Notes: generated by a model from the letters alone, not told the origin. A stretch of DNA of 64,000 nt from Phaseolus vulgaris (GCF_000499845.2 NC_023755.2:703732-767731); one strand, 5' to 3'; counted from the first letter of the stretch, positions 35,449-48,876 are shown. Program-made: numbers and translations.

Positions 35449-35956
35449 TTTTATGGATTTCAATGTGGTGGTTGCACTTTGGTTTAGTATGAACATGAAT
35501 TTGTGATGCATAGGTGGATATATATACACTCCATAATAAAACTTGATGCATTTACAAATGGTCATGAACATAAAACCAGATCAGTATTCCCCATCAGTTA
35601 ACATAGTTTGATTTTTGTTGATATGAACATGTAAACAACCAGCTGGTAATTAGAAAACATATCAGTGAGATGGGAGAATCAAGAAAAAACTTCCTAAGAA
35701 AATATACCACTCTGTGCTCAAAAACCACCTATGATCAGGTCTAGGGTGTTGGTTCCAAGATAGAACTCAACATGGAGCAAAAATCCTAGTTTTGTGGCAG
35801 AAATGAACTTGTCCAAGCTATAATCAGCATCAAAAAAGGAATCATCTTCTGGACAATGATGGTGATGAACTTGTGGAAGGACTCAAGTATCATTCATCCC
35901 TGCATAACCATTGAAGCTGCATAGGTAGGAACAGATTAGCTTCACCTATGTGACTC

Positions 35957-38900
35957 TCATTGTCTCTCACGCCTGTAGATGTTAACAGAACCAAGCACAA
36001 CTTTTCCAACTCTTCTGTTTCTGCGTGCCCTTCTGCTCATACTTCTTTTCCTTCTCTTCTCAACAGGTTGTGACATAGGTAAAGAATGAAGCCATCTTAA
36101 TGGCACTAGAGCTGCAAGGAATTGTGCAAGAATTCCCATTGTCAAGCCTGAGTAATCACCGGATGTAACACCAAGGCAAGAGGACAATCCAACACCCAGA
36201 AAGGCACTAGCTATTGATGATAGACACAAAGCTGATGCAAGGAAAGCTGTGAGAGATCCTTCACAACCCTTTGGACATAAATTTGCAAATAAAACTGAGA
36301 AAGGAAGGAGTTTAAACTGAGCCACAATTTCTGCTAAACCAGAAAAGCAAAGAGCAAACACCTCATTGGGAATACCCCATTTGAGATTTATCTGTTTAAC
36401 CAAAATGAGATCAAGAAGTAGAGATGAAGCATACAGAATCTGCACCATGCCTATCAGCTTTCTCATTGAAATTTTTTTCCAGTAACGGTTGTAAAGCACA
36501 GTTCCTGAGAGAAGCACAAACTGGCCTATCACCCGAGACAACCCTATTACTGTAGGATCAAGATTTAGGCACTGTGTCTGATAGCAAAATATAGAACCTG
36601 AAAGCATTGGGACCATGGCAATTGATCCAATAATCCATGCAAGGGGTTGAGAAATACTCTTGTCACTGATGGCGACGACGAGATCAGAGACTTGTTTCCT
36701 GATGTTCTCTGAGATGGATTGCCTCGAAAGTTTTTGACCTGAAAGTTGTCCTATGCCTAAAGACTCCTCTCTTGTTGAGAAAGAAATCAGTAGTTGTAGA
36801 GACAGTAAAGATGAAAATATGACAAACATTGTTCTCGGAGGCATTTTCTGTAAGAAATAACCACCAATCAAGTTTCCTAAGATTCCACCTGCAGCTAATG
36901 CCATGAATGCATATGCCTGCAGGCCACCAATTTTATGCTTCTTGCCATACTCTGCTACAAGAGCATCCTGTGCAACTTCTGCAATGGATGCTCCCAAGTT
37001 ACTGATAAGCACAGATGCAATCAAGTAGGGAAGCACTTCCTGTGCAATGGGGACCAATGCCAGCAGACTCCAAGAAAGAACTTGCAGAAGACCTGAAGAT
37101 TTAACCAAAAAGGTTTAATAAAAACAATTATAAAGAATTTACAGGATAAGTTATCCTCAGTGATGTAAAAGGAAAACATAAACAATGACGAAAAACAAAA
37201 AAATGATAATCAATGGAGTAAAGCAATCCAATTCCTCAACATGTCCAAGGAAAACCCCTTAAAAAGATGCAGAGTCTTACACCATACAGAAACAATTAAG
37301 CCAAAGGTCTAATCTCATCCTAATTCCTCTAATGTGCCAGAGAAACTTCCTTCAATGTATAGGAGTGACACTCTAACGTATACTTCAGCATGGTAATATA
37401 TCTTCATGTTCTACACTCACATAATGCAAATTTTGTTCTTGTTTATCACATTTTTCAGATCTTCTGATGTCAATACGCATATACACAAGACTATTTAAGA
37501 AGCTCGAATCAAAATGTATACACAATAAACTCGACAACTTAAGCTACGGTTACATCTTTGCCAGCTTCTTATGAACCATAAACTACACTACTACAAAATC
37601 ATATAAGCTTCATTGAAAATCATGGTAAAGGACTGAATTACTAAGTCAAATAAATAAGTCAAATGGGACAAAGCATCAATATCCTCATACTCATTAAAAA
37701 TACCATAGATCTACATACAAAAGAGAATGATAATGAAATGAAAAGAAATGTTGCAGCTAGTGGCTGCACAAAGAAAGGTCAGTTTCTCCTTGGTCTGTAA
37801 CTCCAGTTTTTATAAAACCAACTGAATCATACAGAGCAATCAAAAGACACAAACTTACAAAAAAAATACAAATTGATAAAACATTATTCATTAGGAAACC
37901 AAAATTACAACACTTCAGGGCAGTTTGGTTCTATTCTCCCTCTTTTATTTTAAAAACTGTTTTTTAAAACAATTCCTTACTACTCAGTAATCAACTTCTC
38001 ATCCAAAACCAAAAAAACAAAAATTATACAAGAGTTTTTTTTGTCTTCCTTTACTTATACTTTCCTAAAGTGTGCGAGTGTTTAAGGTACAAAGGCTTAG
38101 AAAATAGAAAGGTGTTCAAGAACAAACCCTTCTAAATATGCTCACAAAACAAACAAATTTTACAAAATAACAACAGTTTTTCTAAAAATAGTAAGCAAAA
38201 AAATGCTAGCAACACACCTATAAAACACCCTATCTATTATAGACTGAAATCTTTATCGTAACCCAACAATTGAGTCTGTTTCAAAAAAATGTGTTGTCAA
38301 CTCTGTTCTACAAAACAAACACGACCTTAATGTTGTTTCTACCTTCTTCCAATCTGGGTTACAATTTTAATTTCCTAATCTAAATGAAACTCAAAACAAA
38401 ACAACAAAACATGCCAACAAGTTACTGGTAGCTAACCACGATGATAACAGTCATCGAAAAAACTAGTGGATAATTGGTAACACTAACATGATTACACAAA
38501 AAAACAAACAGCATAAAGACATGATGGTTAACCATACCCCCCATGGCAAGATAAGGAATTCTGCGAGCCCCATTGATACAGATGGCATCCGAAAGGATTC
38601 CATAGAGTGGCTTAGCCACCATGGGGAGGTTGGCAGTGTTCTGCACCAGCTGCAACGTGGAGGGGTGCAAGTTGAGGTTAGTAGCCATGTGAAAGTTCAG
38701 TGCCAGCCACGGAAAACACCTGAAACCTTGCACCCAATATCCCAACCCACACAGCAGCACCATTTGTCTGTTCCCAACATCTTCCCTCTCTTTCTTCTCG
38801 TACATCTCCTTAACCACAACGCGCCTCGTCATCACCGTCAATGCGGGTCTCTCATTGACGGCGTTGCCGGTGGGGTTGCTGTGGTTTAGGAAACAAAGCA

Positions 38901-38988
38901 CGGGTGGCTGAGAAGGTTTTGCACGATGTTTGTGGAGTCTTGGCATGTTCCACACCAATGGGTTGTGGGAAAAAACAGCGTAAATCAT
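35957..38988 (-). CDS. Folate-biopterin transporter family protein (MFS-type)
   Basis: A multispanning membrane protein of the FBT family, thought to move folates or pterins; the substrate of most plant members is not proven. Two exons, 38538-38988 and 35957-37092, join in frame to 528 residues across a 1.4-kb GT-AG intron at the codon following LAMG. Diagnostic stretches are GLGYWVQGFRCFPWLALNFHM, LQLVQNTANLPMVAKPLYGILSDA and IAEVAQDALVAEYGKK in the N-terminal half, then a series of hydrophobic segments. The C terminus is strongly basic (KRRKRSMSRRARRNRR). The first 80 or so residues are a variable, hydrophilic region before the first membrane segment. The ATG at 38986-38988 is the first in the frame. 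The pattern resembles Arabidopsis members annotated as 'probable folate-biopterin transporter 6', but I would not assign the number firmly. Confidence 0.9.
37093..38537 (-). other. Intron of the FBT-family gene
   Basis: 1.4 kb of AT-rich sequence between a GTATGG donor and a TTCAG acceptor. No repeat family or embedded gene recognised. Confidence 0.8.
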
Positions 38989-39360
38989 GGTTTCGGGGAT
39001 TCAGAGTTTCCCAATGAAAAAAAAGGAACAATGGGTACAGTTCTTGCTTATGTTCTTGTCCAGTGGTGAAAAAATCAGCCACCCAGTAGATAAAAAAGTA
39101 AACTTTGAAGGAAAAGGTTTAACATTTATTGATTAAACATGATGATTGTAGAGTTGAAAGGGTGAGTGAGAGAAAAGAGGTTAATGGGTAACCTTATTTG
39201 TTTGTTTGAGAGTATATGGTTTGAGTATGTGGTGAAGGAGTGGAACAGAAGATGGGAATGGTGAAAAGAAAGAATATATACTAGAGAGGAGGGAAAGGGT
39301 AATGGGAAGGGATCTAGAAGAGTGTATATTGTGGGTTTCTTTCTAGGACAATCAAAATTT
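38989..39360 (-). promoter_or_regulatory. FBT-family gene leader and proximal promoter
   Basis: On the minus strand this stretch above the ATG is CT-rich and contains a TATATTC-like element near 39270-39285, in keeping with a 5' UTR of roughly 250 bases. Repeat DNA starts at about 39360. Confidence 0.35.
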
Positions 39361-39447
39361 CATTATCTATTTATTTATTTAAGTTTAATTTAACAACACA
39401 TCTTTTTTCCTAGTTTTGATATGATATTAAGAACTAAAATTAAATTA

Positions 39448-40026
39448 AATGGTTTATAAGGTAGAATTTGTATAAACTTATATAGTATGAAGTATCTTTA
39501 TCTTTAGTTGATTGATATTTTCAACCTATTCTCTCGTGTCAACTCGTGCACATTTATAAGTTATTCAGTCCAATAACGAGTGGCATAATAAATTTAATAA
39601 ATTTAATTTAAACGGTTTATAAGGTGGAATTTGTACTCACTCATATAGTATGAAATGTCTTTATCTTTGGTTGATGTGAGATTTTTAACATATTCTTTTG
39701 CGTCAACTCGTGCATGATACTATACATTTATAAGTGGTTTAGTCCGATAATGAGTGATATAATAGGTACAATCCAACAAAATCTCGTTAACATAAATTTT
39801 AAAGGACTCTGATACAAGAAATAAATTTTAAATCTAACTCAATCTTATGAATACGGTTTATAAAGTAAAAGATTTACATTTACTTATATACTATGAAATA
39901 TCGTGGTTTTTTTTTCGATGTAATATCATTTTAATAAAAACGGTTTATAAAGTAAAAGATTTACATTTACTTATATACTATGAAATATCGTGGTTTTTTT
40001 TTCGATGTAATATCATTTTAATAAAA
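39448..40026 (+). repeat. Tandem array of the dispersed legume-type repeat
   Basis: Four successive units, each beginning near 'ggtttataa', start at about 39448, 39612, 39853 and 39940. Each carries 'acttatata(c/g)tatgaaata' and two keep 'tgatgtgagatttttaacat' or its equivalent. The last two units are identical over 87 bases. The array lies some 460-1040 bases upstream of the FBT-family start codon. Confidence 0.85.
39853..40026. repeat. Perfect 87-bp tandem duplication
   Basis: The 87 bases starting at 39853 ('acggtttataaagtaaaaga') recur without change from 39940. Identity implies a recent event. Confidence 0.96.
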
Positions 40027-42980
40027 ATTATTTTTTTCCTTGTTCTAATTTGATGGAGGGTAGATTCCATGAGTTTTTGAGATGATTGGAGGTTTGAGAT
40101 TTGGGTGGAAAGTGAAGGATGATGAGAGTGTAGAAGAAACTAGTAAGATAGTGAGAGTGTGATGTGATGTGTTGTTTGTTTGGGGGATTGTGTGTTTAAA
40201 ATTGTGAGGGTTTTGGGATCCCCAAGTGTGTGATGAAGCAAGGGTTTGTTTGTTTGTGTGGTGTGGACGTGATTGTTGATGGCAAATTCACGGTTCTGTT
40301 AGACTCACTATCCTCTGCTGTACTGCAGGTATTTGCTTTTAATTAGGTTATAACCAAAATAGTTACTTCTATAATTGCTTACTTAATACACTATTAAGTT
40401 GTTAATATGAGAATTGTTTAGTAATTAAAAAATGCAGTATATAATAAAAATACTAGTCTGTTATGAATTTTTAAAATGGAAATTATTTAGAATAAGTATT
40501 TAAAAATAAATACAATTAAAGATTTGAAGAATTCAAATAAGATAGCATGTTCTGAGTTTTAATTAAATTTGATACACTAGATTAAAAAAAAATTATATAC
40601 AGTCTGTTTTATAGTTTTTTTATAAAAAAAAATCATATTAAAATTATTATGCAACTCAACATTTAAACCGATAGTAATTATTACATGAAAAATATATTAT
40701 TAAAAAAATATAAAAATATAAAGAATTAGATCAAAATTCATATTTAAATATTAAAAAAAAATATATATATATATAAATTATATATTTATGAAAAATTCTA
40801 AAAATAGACTGAAAATTATTATACCAATGATATTTTTTATTAATAAATCTTAAATTAGTGTAACTTATAGTATATTATAATACATATACAAAAGATAGTT
40901 AAAATATTAGGGATTAAAGTTTGATAAAAAAAAAACATATTTTTAGAGTTTTTCTGCATAATTAAAAAACGAAAAAAGTATTTAAATAAGTAATAAAGAT
41001 GTCTTTAAATTTTCTTATTCTTGATAACATCTCATGCTCTTAAAACAACAATTTAATGTGGAATGTTATTAACTTTACTATTCTCTTAGTATTCTTTTTT
41101 ACCTCTCTGATGTTTTTTAAGATGAGTAATAATAGATGAAAAATAATTAGAATAATCTTAGAATATACTTTGTGGTGTTCATAGTTATCATCATCCACAA
41201 AACACCCTCTTGTGAAGAAGATGAATCAGAAACATGAGTTTATTTAAGAGTATTAGATTTGGCACAAAATAAAATTTGAACCAATCTAAATCAATAAAAA
41301 ATTATACTTAACAAATACGATTAATTTAACTGAAATTGTCAATGTCTTATTCGATTTTTCTTAATATCACAAAAATCGTATAGATCATATGTGTATTTTA
41401 AAACAAAAATTTTCTAAAAAAAATCATATGCAAAAAATACGAATTTAATTAGGAAATCATATGTTAGAAATACAATTTTGTGAACATAAATTTATGCAGT
41501 TTTATAATATAAAATAATTTAAATATAATTTTTTTAATAATGTAACATTTATATCATTAGGATAATCTTCTCATCACCTCATTCATATGTTAACCTTATT
41601 ATTCCTTTTGCACATGTGAGTCAAATAATAGATAATATAATAATAATTAAATAATTAATTATGATACCAGATCATTGGTTCTGAAAAAAAATCTAAATCA
41701 ATCCAAACTTTTTATTTTAATCATTTATGAGTTTTCTAGATTAATTTGCGATTATCTTTTTAGATTCATTTAATTATGAGCACCTTTAATAACACTACAT
41801 TAGGATCCTAATTAATGTTTTATTAGTTTAATGGCACAAAGACATGTTTTCATATTTTAATTATTTAAAATTTTATTTTTGTACAGTGTAGAAAACAAAA
41901 TAACAGCACTTAGTTATGCAAACTGTTATTTTGAAATAAAAGTTTTCAAATAATTAATTCAGTACCAAAATAACTTCTCTCTATTATCTGAACAATTTAT
42001 TTTTCTGAAGATAAATTTGCTGACAATTCAATTATTTAAGCTATTAACTTGAAATAAAAGCTTTCAAAGAATTAATGCAATATGGAAACAGTTTAAGTTG
42101 ATTGGATTGAAAGTTTAAAGTTTAAATTGCTTATTTATCTGTTATTTTGTAGATGTTTTATTGGGATGAATCAATTAACAAAATTTAAACTTCAATTAAA
42201 TTACTAGTGGGGTGGGATAATTTAATTTCTTCATTGTGAAAAAAAAATGAAAAATATATTTTAAATGTTGAACTTCATTAATAAACCTGAACAAAATATT
42301 TTAAATTCTCTAAAATATAAATTATCTATTAAAAAATCCTGGTCCATGCAATGATTATCTTGATAATTAGTTTTCTGTAATATGATTACACTAATTGGAG
42401 TTCTTATATAAGACAAAAGGATCATCATTACATGTCTTAAATGTCAATGATGCTTTACATAATAATCCAAACTTCAATTACTCATCAGATCTAGAGAAGC
42501 ATCCCTTGCAAACTATGGCATCCAAAATGTCCCACAGAAAGGGTTGCAATCTTACTTCCAAACTTCCACAGTTACTAATTAATAAATTAATGAATGAATA
42601 AATAAATAAATAGAATCTGAGAAACAAAGGGTTCAACTTGGAGTGAAGTGTGTTCTGCATACATACAATTACATCTTTGGTTTTGTTCCTTATTCTGATT
42701 GCAGAAACAAAAGAACAGTAAAAGTTGCAGGGGAACATGTTACCCAATTTCAACATGGAATGAAGAGGGTTGGGCTTATAGGTAATTACACTGTAGGTGA
42801 AAGGGTAAAAGTAACAATCTTCCCCTAATCAGTGATATCTTCTAGTTATTAACCATCTAAACTAACTAAATGATCACAAAATGGTACAAATTTCACAAGA
42901 ATCAGTGAGTGTGAATTTATGTTCCTAATACCATTACCATGGCCTAGATTCTGCTACATAGTGAATACAAATGTGTCAGA
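40027..42980. other. Intergenic region, FBT gene to F-box gene
   Basis: The first 300 bases (to about 40330) are G-rich with 'tgtttgtttg' runs and differ from the AT-rich rest. They could be a displaced part of the FBT promoter or leader. From 40340 to 42980 I see only AT-rich sequence and short unsupported open frames (42395-42828). The last few hundred bases should include the F-box 3' UTR. Confidence 0.6.
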
Positions 42981-45510
42981 TCATGTTCTCTTAAAAAATT
43001 TACCACCTTTCTTTCCCATGCCTATGCCCATATCAGAAGGGTAAAGGTATTTTGTATCTGGCCTCCATTTCAACTCTTTGAGAGTAGAAAACAAGGTTGC
43101 AAGTTCAGGAGAGATATCACTGTCCTTTATATTTTTACATGACTCCACTCTAAGGCACTCTAGCTCCTTCCAGTGCTCAATTACGGACTCCAAACCTTCT
43201 GTTGTAAGCAATGAGCATCCTTCCACGTAAAACAATTTCACCCTCCTGAAAAAGACCAACAACAACTGTAATGTAACTAGCAAATAATCTCAGTATATTG
43301 ACAACACATCCATATAACTTATCCACTAAGGATTCAACACTTGTTCTTTGATGATGATAAACAATTTAATGCTGCAAGAAACTAAAGTAAGTTATATGAT
43401 AAATAATGTAAACATGATAATAAAGATATCAGTACTTTGTTCTTTGATGATGCTGCAAGAAATCGTACGTTTTAAAATAAAGTGATCCCCGATTGAAGAT
43501 CAGAAAAAGGTATACTTTAAGATAAACTCTGAAAAACAATATAAACTCCTGGACCACAATGAACCCACCATAAGTTGTTTGTAAGTACTTATTTTCAACT
43601 ACATAAACTTTAAGATTTCTCTCTCTATACCTGCAAACAGCAGGATTAACTATACACACGATGCTAGGAACACGGTAAACACCTACACACTACAAAAAAT
43701 TCATGAAATTGACTTTATTGAAGCGGAAAATGTTTAAAGCAGGAAAAAAGAGAGTACATTATCCTTAATTTAAAAAATGTTGATTTAATAAACTATTATA
43801 ACTCAAATTCAAATCAACGTACACAAAATTTAAAAAATGCTCTCTATATATTTATGAGTTTAATGTTATCTTATACTATCAGAATTCAGCTAAAATGTAT
43901 AATTTTAAAGAAATTATTACAACAAAAAAACAATAATTTTACAAATACACGACAATCCATGGTTAAATGATAGTAAAAATCTATTATAATTCAAAATTTA
44001 AATCAAGATGGGTATATTTTCACAAATGTTAACAACATCCTTCCTAATACCAGATCCATTTGCAGAACAAAATTCTTTACACTGCTCACTGCATTTTTAA
44101 TTAAATCCTATCTTTGTTTTCTCATATTACAATTTTTTTCTATTAATTAAAAAAAGGCAAACCCAAATTTACCACGGGCTAATTCCATTTGCACATTTAC
44201 AAATTCAAATTCAAATTCAAAGTGAAAATTAACCAGACAAAAAAAAAGGACAAAACTTAGATCCACTGGCTGAAGTGTTCTTCACATAGTTCTCCCATCA
44301 GAATCATAATTCCACTTCAGTTACACATGCTAGCATTTAATGCAAACGACCATTACACTAATTACCGAAATAAAACTGCAATTCTCATTGAAAAGAATCA
44401 AAACCTAACAAATTGCATCCAAGTTAAAAAAATAAACAAAAAGATCCTCAATTACATACATTACCTGCAAACAATAGCCAAACTCAAGGTGCTATTATCC
44501 AACCCCCAGCAGTCCTGAAGAACAATCTCCCTAGCATTCCTACACACCGAAAACAACGCTCCCACGCCACTTTTATCCCTCAACTGGCTCTTCTGCAAAT
44601 GCAACCTTTCAAGGGCCTCACAGCACCCCAAATGCTCCTCCAACCCAGGGCTTCCATCAATCACCTTACACGACTGAACCCTCAAAGTCTTCAAATTTTC
44701 GCAAAAAGAAACCCCCGCGAGCCACCCATCATCCATCCTATGATCAACAATCACCAACTCCTCCAACATCACACAGCACTGCCCAATCGCCTTAACCCCA
44801 TCGAAACTCCCCTCACACCCAACAAGCTCCAACTTCACCAGCCTCCTACACCCCTGCGCCAGAATCGTGAACCCAATATCCGAAACCACGGAGTCATAGA
44901 ACCCTTTCAAACTCCCAACCAACTTCAAAATCTGCAAATTCCGACACGCCGCGACGCCGCGCAAGACGGCGTCGTCGCACCGCTGCAGCTCGAGCTCCTG
45001 CAGCGTGGCGCACTCGGAACCGACGGTCGAAATCCCCTCTTCGCTGGCACCGGCGACCTCGAGCTTCCGCAGATTGGGGCAGCCGCCGGAGAGCGATCTG
45101 AGACCCGCGTCAACGGCCTCACTGGGTAGCAGATTCCCCACGCGCCACGTGGAATTCACGCGCAGCGAAACCTGCTTGTTACTAACTACAATGGTGGCTG
45201 AGTTTTGCGGCGAAGCGAACGAACCCGGAACCAAATCGACGTGGTTCAGGTTCGGGAAGCGGTGGGTTAACCGACCCGAGAGGACGAAGTTCCAGTCGAG
45301 GAGCCGCAAGGTTCGGACCAACCGACCCTGGATGTTCAGCCAGCGCTTGCAGACGAGGGAATTAGAGTTTCGCTGCGAATCTGGAAGCTTCTGGAAGATT
45401 CTGATGAGAATCTCGTCGGAGAGGAGCAGCGTTCGGTCCATTAGTATTAGCGTGGAATTGGGAATTAGGGTTTTGGATTTCGGGTCAGAGAGATGCATGG
45501 CGAGGACCAT
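42981..45510 (-). CDS. F-box protein with leucine-rich repeats
   Basis: Substrate-recognition subunit of an SCF ubiquitin ligase, by family. Two exons, 44465-45510 and 42981-43245, join to 436 residues across a 1.2-kb GT-AG intron (junction at the second of two Arg codons, IVCRRVKLFY). An F-box lies at about 29-65 ([21 protein letters not shown]...LVCKRWLN), followed by degenerate LRRs of the LxxLxLxxC type ([57 protein letters not shown]). The C-terminal tail [28 protein letters not shown] looks conserved. The open frame extends 48 bases above to a TTG, so I start at the first ATG (MVLAMHL). ATGs at codons 5 and 24 are alternatives. The target is unknown. Confidence 0.92.
43246..44464 (-). 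other. Intron of the F-box gene
   Basis: 1.2 kb between a GTAATG donor and a TTTTTCAG acceptor. AT-rich, with no recognisable element. Confidence 0.85.
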
Positions 45511-47055
45511 AGGGTTGGGGTTTCGGCGGCGGCGACGGCGGCGGAGTTGAGGCAGCAATTTAACGGCGGCGGAGGAGGGAAACTATGGTTGGTTATGGAG
45601 TTGGAGTGAAAGTAGGGTTGGTTAAGGAGTTGGGTGAAACGACATCGTTTGGAAGAGGAGGTGGTGGTGGTGTTAAGAAGGTTCGTATTCTCCCGGTTAT
45701 CAGTGAAGTGGAGCAGAGAGTGTTGGTGTTGTTGGGGCGTGTTTGGTGTTCGCCATTCTTTTTCTATAATCTTTAAATATATCTTAACAACCATTTTTGT
45801 GGGTCTCTAAATTTTTATTATTTTCCAATCATTTTTTTTCCTTTTTGTTTTCTTCTTCGTGCCATTCAAACCACTACAGACAAATCTCACCATTCTTTCT
45901 CTTTCTTCATTCTTTTTCCTTTTTTTTATTTTTCCTTTTTTTTCTAAAACAAAAGAAAATTGTTGAAATTATAATTTTTTTACTTTTTAATTTATTATCT
46001 TCTTTCTCATTCGGTCGATCTACCTTTGATCTATTCGGCTTAAATGATATCTTCGGTTTAAATGATTTCTTCTTATTTTCATAACGTAACTTATTCTCAA
46101 AATTTGTATCGTCAGTCAACCTTGATCGAATATTAAATTTTTACTCGATAGTATCGAATTTTACAGATCATTTTATCAATAATAACACTAAAATTATATT
46201 AAATTAATAGATAATGGAATATGAAACTCACTTGACTCTTTATTTATCATATTTTCATCTTACTAGTTTGTTATTTTTTTTTCTAGATATCTTGATAAAT
46301 TTCATTTTTTACCTTGTATTAAAAACCCTTCTATCCTTTTATTTTATTTTTAAAAAAAAATCTATTCCAATTACTCATTTTGTTTTCTACATGCAATATG
46401 ATTATGTATTTCCTATTAGAAATTGAAGTATTAATATGATTATGAGTACACAAATGAGAAACAACAACATCCAGAAACTAAGGTACAAAGCTCTAGTCTT
46501 AGAATGTAAGTTTTTTACGTAATTAAACATTAAAGATGAATTAATGAAAATTATTATTTTCTGAAATAATTATGTTCATACAAATAAATTATGAATTATA
46601 ATTAATATTAAGACAAAACACGTAGACTTTATTATCAATATATTAATCACAGCTGAATACTTAGCAAATTGTTTATACTTATCGAAAAATGTATTTGAAA
46701 AATTAAATTTAACTAACAATTATTATAAAAAAATATATCTTAACCCCTGTCTCATTTATTTAAATCGGTTTATTAAATTGTACAGCATTTATTAGATTTA
46801 AGGATAGTATATATCTTTATATTAATTAACTATTGTAAATAAAATAGGAGAATAAATTTAATTTCTCAAATATGTATATATTATTCCGAATTTTATAAGA
46901 CAATAATGCTATGTGGGCATTAATGTAGCAAAATGAGGCACCTAAAGAAAAAATCTTCATAAGTTTATAGCCTCTTTGCATGTCAAAAGGCTAATAAATA
47001 TGTAAATTCTTTTATTTGTCATATCACTATGTAAAACAATTAACATTAGTATCAT

Positions 47056-47057
<2 letters not shown>

Positions 47058-47094
<37 letters not shown>
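47058..47094. repeat. (AT)n microsatellite
   Basis: Uninterrupted TA run of about 36 bases. Confidence 0.96.
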
Positions 47095-47097
<3 letters not shown>

Positions 47098-48017
47098 TCT
47101 AATATGAATTTCTTAAATTACTCAAGTTTGTTTTCATCAAGTGAATTTATAATCATTGAATGAATTAATTCATTGAATAATTATAAATTAACAAATCCTA
47201 GTTTTCATCATTGTTGGTAGATGAAAACTAATATATTAAGTCAATTATGTTGAAGGAATAATTTTGTATAATTCTCACTCATTCATGCCTGTTGAAAATG
47301 TACCATATAACACATAAAGGACAATAAATACATGTAATGACTAATATCACTCAAATTGAATATATCATACCAAATTCAAGTGTAAAACAAACAAATACTA
47401 ACAATTAAATATTCAAAATTCAATTGTATTTCAAAGTTATTTTCTCTTATTTTGAATTTTCTATAAGCATTAAATGGAAGAGAACTGAATTAATTAGGTG
47501 CCTACCAAAATAATGAAAAAACCACTAATTGAAAAGATTATAACTAATTGAGAAATGCATGTGTTGATAAGTTGGCTAATTTAGGGTTCATTCATAGAGA
47601 ATCATTTCATTGGTATAATAGACTTCCATCTAGTCTGTTCTTAGAATTCTTTATGAATAGGTATAGTCTACCAATGTATCGTTTTTGTTAACATGTGGGT
47701 TTTGGTCTAGTCCCCCTATATTTTTGTATTTTTTTTTAATAACATTCTTTTCATGTGATGACAGATGATTGTTGTTACTTGAGATGTCAGCCTAACTGGG
47801 ATGTCAAGTTGCATAGTGATGTCTAACATGAAAACTTTTATGAAGAAAAAAAAAATAAGAAAGGGAGGGCATGGGCTTTTGGGCCCAATGGTCTTACAAC
47901 TGCTTTGTTAGCACTCTATTACAAAAGCTAAGAAAAAAGTTATCAATTAATATGATATTACAAGACTAATCACAGTTTAACAGTCAAAGAATAAATAAAA
48001 AATAAAAAATGGTGTAA

Positions 48018-48406
48018 CACTAAAAAAAATAATGAAATAAAAACCAATTTTTAGATACTAAAATAATTAATTACAATAATAACTAAATTAGAGACCATTT
48101 TAGAAACTAAAAGAAAAATTGGTTTCTAAATTAGTTTTCTATTATTGTTAAATAGTTTCTAAATTGGTATCTAATTAAGTAACAATCAATGTTTTTACTA
48201 CCAAATTTAGAAACTAAATAATTGATAGTTAAAACCTTGATTGCTAATTACATACCAATTTAGAAACTATTTAATAATAATAGAAATTAATTTAGAAACC
48301 ATTTTTTTTAATTTCTAAAATGGTCTCTAATTTATTTACTATTGCAACTAATTATTTTGATCTTTAAAAATTGAATTGATTTCTATTTCATGATTTTCTT
48401 GTAGTG
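48018..48406 (+). mobile_element. CACTA-type MITE, best-preserved copy
   Basis: 389 bases from CACTAAAAAAAATAATGAAA to TGATTTTCTTGTAGTG, flanked on both sides by TAA, the 3-bp target duplication expected of CACTA transposons. The interior is a long imperfect inverted repeat: 'ctattattgttaaatagttt' near the centre-left faces 'aaactatttaataataatag' on the right. No coding capacity, so a non-autonomous element. Confidence 0.8.
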
Positions 48407-48435
48407 TAAAACTATATATATGTGGATATAGACTC

Positions 48436-48570
48436 GATAATGAATGGTTTGATAAGCCAATAAATTTTATTATGATGGATTTTAAACTCTTTGATATTAT
48501 ATTAAAAACTAAACTCAAAGTATTTAGTAAAAGTTACATTCATTTATATATTTAATATCTCCATAAACAT
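48436..48570 (+). repeat. Dispersed legume-type repeat, copy 6 (diverged)
   Basis: Keeps 'ctcgataatgaatggtttga' and 'ttgatattatattaaaaact', with a weak 'ttacattcatttatatattt' core. Confidence 0.45.
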
Positions 48571-48849
48571 ATATATTAGCATAAAAAAAAGTGACATCAT
48601 TAAGTAATCACTAATTTCTCACTACAATTTTTTTTTGAAGAAAAATCAAAAGAGGCATTTTGTTACAAAGTCAACCACATGTAGGGCAATAAAAATATCA
48701 CTATCCCATACACATGATCCACTCAACCTCATGCCATAAACTTTATTTTAAAAGTTCTGAAAAAAAAAGTTTCAATTTGACTGTATCAAACAAACAAACT
48801 AGTGATTGTTTATTCATCAATTATATACCCTTTGTCATATTTCATAAGC

Positions 48850-48876
48850 ATATATATATATATATATATATATATT
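48850..48876. repeat. (AT)n microsatellite
   Basis: TA run of about 27 bases upstream of the QWRF gene. Both strands read as Tyr-Ile repeats in open frames, which are artefacts. Confidence 0.95.

Larger units (their letters stand above)
22031..35956. other. Gene-poor repeat block
   Basis: About 14 kb with no supported protein gene. Recognisable content is decayed CACTA-like MITEs (24556, 25838, 34096, 34925), LINE-like tails (25430, 32225), dispersed repeats (29075, 31590), a spaced direct repeat (26245 and 27750), two islands of higher GC (27180-27480 and 34312-34450) and small tandem duplications (31061, 35386). The part just above 22030 includes a CACGTG G-box near 22303 that could belong to the trehalose phosphatase promoter. 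The remaining DNA is AT-rich and featureless to me. Confidence 0.65.

Noticed and set aside
44599..45558. Long plus-strand frames (176 and 181 codons) opposite the F-box exon
   Set aside because: The minus-strand frame matches F-box/LRR proteins throughout. The opposite frames are low-complexity by-products of its GC-rich codons.
47690..47890. Possible retroelement fragment with 'ggtctagtccccctatattt' and a GGGCCC palindrome
   Set aside because: No ends, coding remnants or second copy in the window, so I kept it only as a note in the intergenic entry.
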